From Wolbachia endosymbiont (group B) of Eucosma cana (GTDB lineage: Bacteria; Pseudomonadota; Alphaproteobacteria; Rickettsiales; Anaplasmataceae), in assembly GCF_947250645.1 (NCBI RefSeq), contig NZ_OX366334.1, forward strand, positions 1,302,001-1,366,000: a stretch of DNA of 64,000 bases. The letters are read 5' to 3'. Shown here piece by piece: positions 27,722 through 34,767 of this stretch. How positions within the stretch are numbered: the stretch's first letter is position 1; every line of letters starts with the position of its first letter. The translations under genes and the position numbers were made by a program. The notes beneath the pieces are model-generated. The model saw only the letters and a program-made list of their open reading frames with translations. It searched no databases and was not told the origin of the DNA.

Positions 27722-28903
27722 ATGTCAAACAATAATTTTCTATTAAGTTACGCGTGCTTTCCAAATAAAACAAAAGGAAGAAATTTTAAAGAGCCAGAAG
27801 ATGAAAATCGCAGCTGCTTTCAGCGTGATAGGGACCGAATTATTCACTCTAATGCGTTTAGGAAACTAGGATACAAAACACAAGTTTTTATCAATTATGA
27901 GCATGACTACTATCGCACTCGGCTAACTCATAGCCTTGAAGTTGCACAAATTGCAAGATCCATCGCACGCAGGCTCAGATTAGATGAGGACATCACTGAA
28001 TGCATAGCGCTTGCACATGACCTTGGTCATCCTCCATTTGGTCACACAGGTGAGGATGCTCTAGTTCAAGTTGATAAGGAGAAGTATAAGTTTGATCATA
28101 ATGTTCAAGCTATAAGGATTTTAACTTATCTTGAACAAAAACATGCTGACTTTAATGGCATGAATCTAAGTTGGGAAGTGATTGAAGGTGTTGCAAAGCA
28201 TAACGGTCCCTTGCTTGGTCAAAACGCGGAGTCTTCTACAAATAATCAGCTGTTATTAAAATATAATGAAAAATATGATCTAAAACTTGAGGAATTTTCA
28301 AGCATTGAAGCACAAGTTGCTTCAATTGCCGATGATATTGCTTACAGTGTTCACGATCTTGATGATGCACTCAGGGCAAATTTAGTAACCATCGAAGATT
28401 TGCTCGATGTTCCTTTAATTGGCAAAATGTTCAAAGAAGTAAAAAGCGAATATTCAGAATTGGCCCAAAGTAAACTCATACATGAATCACTGAGTAAAAC
28501 TATAGGGATTATGATAAATGATGTCGTTTTTCAGACTGAAAAAAATATTAAAGACTACAAAATAAAAAGCGTAGAAGATGTAAGAGGTCTAAATACAATG
28601 CTAGTCACATTTTCACCAGAAGTTGCAAATGCCACAAAAGAGATGAAAAAATTTAACATGGAAAAAATATACAGAAGCTATAAATTGAATAGAACAATGA
28701 GCAAAGCAAAACGTATAGTACAGGAGCTTTTTCAATGTTTTTATGAAAACCCAGGGTTATTACCTATAGAGTGGAACAAGCTTGCTTGTGAATCTCAGCG
28801 TTCAGTAATAATATGTGATTATATCTCAGGTATGACAGATAGATTTGCCATACACGAGCACAGAAGAATTTTTGATACCTCATACGAAATGACTTCTTTC
28901 TAA
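27722..28903 (+). CDS. dgt: dGTP triphosphohydrolase-like HD protein
   Basis: Dgt-type enzymes split dNTPs into nucleoside and triphosphate. The 393-residue product has FRKLGYKTQVFINYEHDYYR, then the HD metal site: RLTHSLEVAQIAR, ALAHDLGHPPFGHTGED, and the last Asp in IADDIAYSVHDLDDAL. This is the shorter alphaproteobacterial form often labelled dgtP-like. Its stop TAA shares the final A with the ATG of ribD (TAATG), so the two are translated in tandem. Confidence 0.94.
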   Translation: MSNNNFLLSYACFPNKTKGRNFKEPEDENRSCFQRDRDRIIHSNAFRKLGYKTQVFINYEHDYYRTRLTHSLEVAQIARSIARRLRLDEDITECIALAHDLGHPPFGHTGEDALVQVDKEKYKFDHNVQAIRILTYLEQKHADFNGMNLSWEVIEGVAKHNGPLLGQNAESSTNNQLLLKYNEKYDLKLEEFSSIEAQVASIADDIAYSVHDLDDALRANLVTIEDLLDVPLIGKMFKEVKSEYSELAQSKLIHESLSKTIGIMINDVVFQTEKNIKDYKIKSVEDVRGLNTMLVTFSPEVANATKEMKKFNMEKIYRSYKLNRTMSKAKRIVQELFQCFYENPGLLPIEWNKLACESQRSVIICDYISGMTDRFAIHEHRRIFDTSYEMTSF

Positions 28904-30141
28904 TGACTGAAGATTATTTCATGTCGATCGCATTAAAACTTGCAGAAAAAAGTCTTGGAAGTGTTGCACCAAATCCCACTGTTGGATGTGTCATTGTAAA
29001 AGACGGTATGGTGATCGGTGAAGGCTACACAGGAATCGGTGGACGTCCACATGCAGAAGTAGTTGCTTTACAAAATGCTAAAGACTTAACTCATGGTGCA
29101 ACTATGTACGTCACTCTCGAACCATGCTGCCACTTTGGAGTTACAGAACCTTGCACTGCAGAAATCATAAAATCAGGAATAAGAAAGGTAGTGATTGCAG
29201 CAATTGATCCAGATAGTAGAGTTTCAGGCGGAGGAATTAAAGCTCTGAAAGAAGCAGGAATTGAAGTGAAGCAAGGTATTATGCAGAAAGAAGCAGAGAA
29301 GCTGAATGTTGGCTTTTTTACCACCAAGAAACTCCATAGACCATTCATAGCTTGCAAAATCGCAACAACTCTTGACGGAAAAATCGCAACGTTTACAGGT
29401 GATAGCAAATGGATAACAAGTGAGGATACGAGAAATTGGATACATGAGCTCAGAGCAAAATATGACGCAATTATGATTGGCAGCAATACCCTTGTTAGTG
29501 ACGATCCACTCTTAACTTGCAGATTACCAGGGCTCGAAAATAGATCACCAATAAGGCTAATTATAGATAGCCAGGAAAAATTGCAGGAAGAGCATAATAT
29601 TGCAAAGACTGCAGACAAAGTAATAACTTGGGTAATCACAAATAAGGAAGTAGAGAGAAAAATAAAAGACATTAATTATTTGATAGTCAATTCAAATCAC
29701 AAACCTCCTGTTATTCCAGATGTTGCCCCAACACACTCTCCTGTCATTCCAATGCCTTCTCCTGTCATCCCAGTGCCCAGACACTGGGATCCAGAAAACT
29801 TCAAGCAATTGCGTAGTGAAAACTGGATTCCAGTGTCAAGCACTGGAATGACATCAGATCGAAAAGTCTGCCTAAAAGACATGGCATCAAAACTTGTTTC
29901 AGAAATTGGTATAACAAGGTTATTAGTTGAAGGTGGAGGAGTGTTGATTACAGAATTATTAAAGCACAATTTAATCGACAGGTTGATAATCTGCCGTAGT
30001 GGCAAGATTTTAGGTAATGATGCCACTCCTTTTGTAGGAGATTTAGGGATTCAATCTATTAACAACTGTTACCAGTTCAAAAAAGCAGAGATAATAGAGT
30101 TCAGTGAGGATGTAGTTGAGATGTGGGATAGGCTATTGTAA
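28903..30141 (+). CDS. ribD: Bifunctional riboflavin deaminase/reductase with in-frame repeat insertion
   Basis: RibD performs the second and third steps of riboflavin synthesis. The N-terminal deaminase domain has zinc ligands in RPHAEVVAL (H50), EPCCHFGVTEPC (C75 and C84). The reductase domain follows (KIATTLDGKIATFTGDSKWI; LLVEGGGVLITELL near the end). At 412 residues it is longer than the usual 360-370. The excess comes from about 50 residues (about 267-318) encoded by palindromic repeat DNA at 29704-29860, between two reductase strands. The frame is kept throughout, so a full protein can be made. Confidence 0.93.
   Translation: MTEDYFMSIALKLAEKSLGSVAPNPTVGCVIVKDGMVIGEGYTGIGGRPHAEVVALQNAKDLTHGATMYVTLEPCCHFGVTEPCTAEIIKSGIRKVVIAAIDPDSRVSGGGIKALKEAGIEVKQGIMQKEAEKLNVGFFTTKKLHRPFIACKIATTLDGKIATFTGDSKWITSEDTRNWIHELRAKYDAIMIGSNTLVSDDPLLTCRLPGLENRSPIRLIIDSQEKLQEEHNIAKTADKVITWVITNKEVERKIKDINYLIVNSNHKPPVIPDVAPTHSPVIPMPSPVIPVPRHWDPENFKQLRSENWIPVSSTGMTSDRKVCLKDMASKLVSEIGITRLLVEGGGVLITELLKHNLIDRLIICRSGKILGNDATPFVGDLGIQSINNCYQFKKAEIIEFSEDVVEMWDRLL
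29704..29860 (+). repeat. Palindromic repeat element inserted in ribD
   Basis: The DNA contains repeated CCTGTCATTCCA/CCTGTCATCCCAGTG units, a palindrome around CCCAGTGCCCAGACACTGGG, and a second one around TTCCAGTGTCAAGCACTGGAA. These are the hallmarks of the small repeat family also found at 37591-37745, 44790-44960, 48133-48205, 49212-49490 and 51161-51220. It is read in frame as Pro/Ser-rich linker peptide (SPVIPMPSPVIPVPRHWDP). Confidence 0.85.
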
Positions 30142-30201
30142 CTTTTATATGTTCAGATGAAAGGAGAAAAGAAAGAGGTAGAAGATCTACCTCTAGTCAT
30201 G

Positions 30202-31059
30202 TTAATTTGTTGTTGCTTGAAGTACCTTTTTAACATCTGCAGTAACAACATCAGGATTTATTAAGAGAGCAGGTAAAAGTTCTTTAACTTTGCTTTCAAG
30301 ATCATTTGAATTCAGTTTGCTATTCAACTCATTTTTAGTAACTAAATCTTCAATTTTTCCTTTAACTTCTGTTTTAACTGCTTCAGCTTTACTAGCTGCT
30401 GTTTCAGCTTTACTAGCTACTGTTTCAGCGCCTGCTTTAAGTTCACTTATTTCTTCATTCTTATGCATTTGCTGATATGAAGCACAAGCTGCTGCAGCAA
30501 AATATATAGCTGCAATAAATAGAACTGCAATTGCAGCAAAGAGACAAATAATAAAAATTGCAAACTCAGGGCCACTAGGACCTAAAAAAACTAAAGGTGG
30601 AGGAGTTCCTTTAAGATTCCGTATTATTGTTATTGCTGTTGCTAAAGATGCAATTGCAAATGTAGCTTCAACACCCATTTTTGTTATAGGCACTATGTTT
30701 TTTAATTTCCATATACTTGTAGTCATAATTACTCCCTCTGATTTTTTATGTTTATTCTCTATTTTTGGTTCATAAAGTTTATAATTTGTAGATAAATTAC
30801 TTATTTCTTCATTCTTATGCATTTGCTGATATGAAGAAATAGCTAGTGCGGAAAAATATACAGCGGTAATAAATAGAACTGCAATTCCAGCAGGGCTAGC
30901 AATAAGTGCTAAAGATGCAGGTCCAGCAATTACTTTAGTAGCAATCAATAATGTTGTTATTGCTGCTGCTAAAGATGCAGTTGCAAATGTAGCTTCAATA
31001 CCCATTTTTGTGATAGGTGCTATGTTTTTTAGTTTCCATATACTTGTAGTCATAATCAC
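30202..31059 (-). CDS. Membrane protein made of two fused tandem copies
   Basis: The 285-residue product consists of two related halves. Residues 1-87 and 113-200 both start MTTSIWKLKNI, then PITKMG and two membrane segments, and end SYQQMHKNEEIS. The second copy has its own embedded Shine-Dalgarno and ATG (GAGGGAGTAATT then ATG at about 30726). This shows that two separate genes were fused by loss of a stop between them. The C-terminal 80 residues are a coiled coil with the repeated unit ETAASKAEAVKTEVKGK. The protein is not recognised; it resembles lineage-specific membrane proteins with helical tails. Confidence 0.75.
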   Translation of the reverse strand: MIMTTSIWKLKNIAPITKMGIEATFATASLAAAITTLLIATKVIAGPASLALIASPAGIAVLFITAVYFSALAISSYQQMHKNEEISNLSTNYKLYEPKIENKHKKSEGVIMTTSIWKLKNIVPITKMGVEATFAIASLATAITIIRNLKGTPPPLVFLGPSGPEFAIFIICLFAAIAVLFIAAIYFAAAACASYQQMHKNEEISELKAGAETVASKAETAASKAEAVKTEVKGKIEDLVTKNELNSKLNSNDLESKVKELLPALLINPDVVTADVKKVLQATTN

Positions 31060-31180
31060 TTAGCTAAGATTAATAATAAAGTTAATTTTATATTAACAAT
31101 GCACGCGAGTCAAACATTTTATTAACAAATTAATATTTTACCTACTTTCTAAATTGTTACTAATTATATAAGATTGATAT

Positions 31181-31370
31181 ATGATAAATGGTTGGCTCAA
31201 TTTTGATAAACCAATAGGAATGAGTTCTGCACAAGCTGTAACTCAAATTAAAAGGATTTTTGGAATAAAAAAAGCCGGACATTTGGGAACACTTGATCCT
31301 TTGGCTTCAGGTATATTACCGATCGCTCTTGGTGAAGCAACAAAAACTATACCGTATTTATCTTGTAACT
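31181..31370 (+). pseudogene. truB: tRNA pseudouridine synthase B, 5' fragment
   Basis: TruB makes pseudouridine 55 in the tRNA T loop. This fragment encodes residues 1-63 of the protein, including [16 protein letters not shown] and the catalytic aspartate motif [16 protein letters not shown]. It ends in IS3 copy 1, which adds only a Leu and a stop. The rest of the gene is at 37339-38213 on the other strand. Both ends keep the target triplet ACT (31368-31370 and, inverted, 38211-38213). Confidence 0.95.
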
Positions 31371-31440
31371 TATAATGCACCCCATAAACTAGACCAAAAA
31401 AAAATGGTTGATCTGAGTAGGAAGGTAAAGGGGTAAAAGT

Positions 31441-31719
31441 ATGGCAACAAAAAAATATGAACCAGAGTTAAAAGCAAAGATAGCTTTGGAAGCAATAAAA
31501 AATCAAAAAAGCACAGCTGAGATATGTAGTGAATATAAAATACCATCAACAAATCTATATGATTGGCGTGATAGAGTATTGGCAAGGTTAAAAGACCTAT
31601 TTGTTGAAGAAAGTGAAAGTGCGAGAAAACAAAGAATCTTAGCGCAAGAAATAGAAAGTTTACATAAAGTAATAGGAGAATTGACAGTGGAAAATAGCTA
31701 TTTAAAAAAAAATTACTGA
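31441..31719 (+). CDS. IS3 orfA (copy 1, frame altered at its end)
   Basis: The 92-residue product is an IS3 OrfA: N-terminal helix-turn-helix (STAEICSEYKIPSTNLYDWR) and a leucine-zipper-like helix (RILAQEIESLHKVIGELTV). It ends LKKNY because one nucleotide is missing before the A run; the other copies end LKKKLLK. The change moves the frame relative to orfB so that the usual -1 shift no longer makes the fusion protein. Confidence 0.85.
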   Translation: MATKKYEPELKAKIALEAIKNQKSTAEICSEYKIPSTNLYDWRDRVLARLKDLFVEESESARKQRILAQEIESLHKVIGELTVENSYLKKNY

Positions 31720-31792
31720 AATAAGCAAAAAAGATAGAGTAAGGTTTATAGAAAAAGATTCTGATCTGTCAATTAGGAAACAGGCTGATTTA

Positions 31793-32554
31793 TTGGGGAT
31801 TTGCAGATCTAGCCTATATTATAGGCCTATAATTAATAACGAAAGTGAAGTAGCAAATTTGATTCAAGAAGTATATTTGGCTTCTGATTGCCGTTATGGA
31901 TATCGTAAAATTACTGCTGAAATCATAGCGAGTGGAGTAGTAGTCAATCACAAAAAAATCTTAAGAATTATGAAAAAAATGAAGATTAGTGGGCTGTATT
32001 GTAGAAAAAGATGTAATACAAGTATTAAAGAAAAAAAGCATAAAATATATCCTTATTTACTCAAAGATTTGATTATTTGTAGAGTTAATCAGGTATGGGC
32101 TACTGATATAACATATATTATGGTAGAAGGTAAGTTTATCTATTTTGTGGCAATAATGGACTTGTATAGTCGCTATATTATTGCTCATTCATTATCACCA
32201 TATCTCGATGCTGGATTTTGCCTTTATACTCTCAAAGAAGCTCTAAAACAAGGTAAACCTGAGATTTTTAATAGTGATCAGGGGGTGCAGTTTACTAGCT
32301 ACAACTTTATTATGGAATTAGAGCGTGCTAATATTAAAATCAGTATGGACCATAAAGGACGTTGCTTCGACAATATATTTGTTGAGCGCTTATGGAGAAC
32401 TTTAAAGCAAGAAGCTATATATTATTATAGACCAAATAGTATCAGAGATTTAAATCTTATAATAAATGATTTTGTTGCTTGGTATAACTATAGAAGGCGA
32501 CATCAGACTCTACATTATAAAGTTCCTGCTGATCTTTATTATCATAAACAGTAA
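31793..32554 (+). CDS. IS3 orfB transposase (copy 1)
   Basis: The 253-residue product is the DDE integrase-like domain: Asp in VWATDITYI, Asp in FNSDQGVQFTS, and Glu in NIFVERLWRTLK. Its apparent start is TTG. The frame is open upstream to the A run, so the natural product is an OrfAB fusion. It is identical to orfB of copies 2-4. Confidence 0.88.
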   Translation: MGICRSSLYYRPIINNESEVANLIQEVYLASDCRYGYRKITAEIIASGVVVNHKKILRIMKKMKISGLYCRKRCNTSIKEKKHKIYPYLLKDLIICRVNQVWATDITYIMVEGKFIYFVAIMDLYSRYIIAHSLSPYLDAGFCLYTLKEALKQGKPEIFNSDQGVQFTSYNFIMELERANIKISMDHKGRCFDNIFVERLWRTLKQEAIYYYRPNSIRDLNLIINDFVAWYNYRRRHQTLHYKVPADLYYHKQ

Positions 32555-32613
32555 ATGAATATATTGATAAATACTTTAAATGTGTGTCGACGTATTTATC
32601 AACATATTCATTT
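32553..32613. terminator. 22-bp stem-loop at the end of the IS3 transposase gene
   Basis: AAATGAATATATTGATAAATAC (arm, given here only by its ends AAATGAAT and AATAC, 32553-32574) is followed by a 17-nt loop and the matching arm GTATT..ATTCATTT (32592-32613), with one mismatch. The orfB stop codon lies at the foot of the stem. It probably ends transposase transcription and blocks read-through in both directions. In copy 3 the element is cut exactly at the loop side of the left arm. Confidence 0.6.
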
Positions 32614-32665
32614 TAAAAATCGGATCACTTTGAAAAAAATGGTCTAGACAAATGGGTGCATTATA

Positions 32666-33825
32666 CTCTGATGGTTCCACTCGAAAAACGAGCGTGGCAT
32701 GCTGGTATAAGTTATGCGAAAGTTCAAGTAGATAATGTGATTGAAGAGCTACGAAAACTGAATGATTATTCTATAGGTATAGAGATTGTAAACACAGGGC
32801 TTGAGCCTTTTCCAGAAGAGCAAATGAAATCTGTTAAAGATCTGATTTTGTACCTCATGAAGCGCTTTAAGATTAGAAAAGATATGATATTTAGTCACGC
32901 TGAAATAGGTACTATAGTATATAACTCAGCCATTGAAGGCTACGCAATGCGTAAACCTGACCCACATAAGTTGTTTGATTGGGAGTTATTGGAGAGAAAT
33001 GGCATTGGACTGCATATAGGTGATAGAATCAGTTCTCAAGACGCAAGACAAAAAGTAGAAGAGGTTTTATATAAGGTAGGCGATAAGAGTGAAAGTATTT
33101 TGAAATTAAAAAAAAGGTTGAACAATTTTTTTTATAAAATACTGCCTTGGAATGATAAAGAAGGTAACGCTGACAATAATGCTGATTACTCAAATGAGTT
33201 TGATGAGAATTTTGCGTGGGTTATTAATCAGTTTTCAATGCATCATTTGCCGAAAGAGATTAGAAAAGACTTGCCTCTAAAATTAGAACAGGAAGATATT
33301 TTGCCTGAATTTTTAAGCGAATATGGCAATTGTATTTTCAACAGATTCACATCTTTTAATAATAAAATTGAATCAAGTTTACAACCACCATTTTTGAATG
33401 AAGAGGATTACAAGCTTTTATTATCTTCTCTTGCAGAATATGAAAATAATATTTCTTCTAGTGCATTTGCTACGCTCATGTACAAGATTAAGCTATATTA
33501 CGACTCTTATCTAAGGTATAATATAAGATCCTCGCTTTATATTCCATTTAAGCTTAATTCATTTGAGAAGCTAGATGTTTTAAAGAATGAAATATTGTCT
33601 TTTAAGTCTATAAGCCCTGAAAAGGCTATAGAAGTCTCGAATTTAATTAATGGGTTTAGGTCGAAAATTTTACCTGATTTCCAAAACTTTGAGAAGCAGT
33701 GGTTCCAAGAATTTAAGGACACTTGGAAACAAAAGTTTATACCGAATATGGAAAAGCAAATGTCTTGGACTGCGCTGCATGAAACTGTGTTGGAATATTT
33801 AGAAGAGGCAAAGAAAGAAGTCTAA
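32666..33825 (+). pseudogene. AmiD/AmpD-like N-acetylmuramoyl-L-alanine amidase lacking its N-terminus
   Basis: This family cuts the amide bond between MurNAc and the stem peptide. The remaining 380 or so residues start in the middle of the Amidase_2 domain (LMVPLEKRAWHAGISYAKVQ). They keep the second zinc histidine (IFSHAEIG) and the DPHKLFDWELL motif, then a peptidoglycan-binding-like segment (DENFAWVINQFSMHHLP) and a long helical C-terminus. The first zinc ligand is missing because IS3 copy 1 replaces the 5' end; the frame can only start at a GTG in the IS end (32656). After two stops (33823-33828) the same frame reads on for 35 sensible codons. Confidence 0.8.
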
Positions 33826-33986
33826 TGAGTATTACGATGGCCAGATGAATGGGCAGAGAAAAATAAAGGACTGGTTTCACATGCATCTGGAAGGATACAA
33901 AAATTTCTAAATGAGATTAATATAGTATTGGGATGACAGAGTTTAAAAAATAAGTTACTTTTTTTATTTTTGGTAAAAAGTAGTCT

Positions 33987-34667
33987 ATGGGTATTAAAAT
34001 TGCACCTTCTATACTTTCAGCAGACTTTGCAAAATTAGGAGAGGAAGTAAAAAGAATTAGCGACTTGAATGTAGATTATATACACATAGACGTTATGGAT
34101 GGAAATTTTGTTCCAAATATTACAATAGGTCCGAATGTTATCTCTGCAATACGTAAATATAGCAATCTTCCTTTTGATGTACACTTAATGGTTAAATCTC
34201 CTGGTGACCATATTGAAAGCTTTATAAATGCTGGTGCTGATATTATCACTATACATGCAGAAGCAGAGATACATCTTGAGAGGCTAGTAAAAAGGATAAA
34301 ATCATATAAAAACATAAATGATACAAAAAAAACAATACAAGTTGGAGTTTCAATTGTCCCTTCAACTTCTCCAAGCGTGCTTGAGTATATAATACATGAG
34401 CTAGATATTGTACTAATTATGACAGTCAATCCTGGATTTGGAGGACAGGAGTTTATTCATTCGCAGTTGAGTAAGATATCTACCGTGAGGAAAATGATAC
34501 AGGACCGTAATCTTAAAACACAAGTTTCAGTAGATGGTGGAGTTAACTTTTCTAACGCAGCTGATATAATAAAAGCAGGTGCAAATATATTAGTTGCTGG
34601 ATCAGCAATATTTAAAGCTGAAGACATGAAAAAGGCTATAAACGATCTTAAAAATCTTGCGTTATAA
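33987..34667 (+). CDS. rpe: Ribulose-phosphate 3-epimerase
   Basis: Rpe interconverts ribulose 5-phosphate and xylulose 5-phosphate in the pentose phosphate pathway. The 226-residue TIM barrel has APSILSADFAKLGEEV at the N-terminus, the metal histidines in YIHIDVMDGNFVPN and FDVHLMV, and MTVNPGFGGQEF followed by VDGGVN with its catalytic Asp. It is complete. It lies inside the inverted 5.5-kb segment and converges on pnp. Confidence 0.97.
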   Translation: MGIKIAPSILSADFAKLGEEVKRISDLNVDYIHIDVMDGNFVPNITIGPNVISAIRKYSNLPFDVHLMVKSPGDHIESFINAGADIITIHAEAEIHLERLVKRIKSYKNINDTKKTIQVGVSIVPSTSPSVLEYIIHELDIVLIMTVNPGFGGQEFIHSQLSKISTVRKMIQDRNLKTQVSVDGGVNFSNAADIIKAGANILVAGSAIFKAEDMKKAINDLKNLAL

Positions 34668-34718
34668 CCCTACAGATAACACAAACCATTTTTGTTATCT
34701 TGTCAGTTTTAAAAATTC

Positions 34719-34752
34719 CTATTATCCCAGTGCTTCGACACTGAGATAATAG
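34719..34752. terminator. Bidirectional hairpin between rpe and pnp, related to the repeat family
   Basis: A 14-bp stem (CTATTATCCCAGTG at 34719-34732, CACTGAGATAATAG at 34739-34752, one mismatch) encloses the loop CTTCGA. It sits between two converging genes and could terminate both. The core CCCAGTGCTTCGACACTG is the same palindrome as in the dispersed repeat elements, so the repeat seems to have been recruited as a terminator. Confidence 0.65.
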
Positions 34753-34767
34753 AAAGTAAGTTCAACC

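Larger units (their letters stand above)
31371..32665 (+). mobile_element. IS3-family element, copy 1 (1295 bp)
   Basis: The ends are TATAATGCACCC (left) and GGGTGCATTATA (right); further inside both carry TAGACCA (left ACTAGACCA, right TGGTCTAGA). It contains orfA and orfB. It inserted into truB. It is 1 bp shorter than copies 2 and 4 because a base is missing at the A run of the frameshift site. The right flank triplet is CTC, not ACT, as expected after recombination with copy 2. Confidence 0.92.

Noticed and set aside
29091..29672. 193-codon antisense ORF in ribD
   Set aside because: It is a hydrophobic shadow of a well-supported deaminase/reductase gene on the other strand.
32656..32665. 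GTG in the IS3 end as true start of the amidase
   Set aside because: The GTG-CAT-TAT codons belong to the IS terminal repeat and are shared by the truB 3' fragment and the fragment at 39510. They are a by-product of insertion, not a native start.
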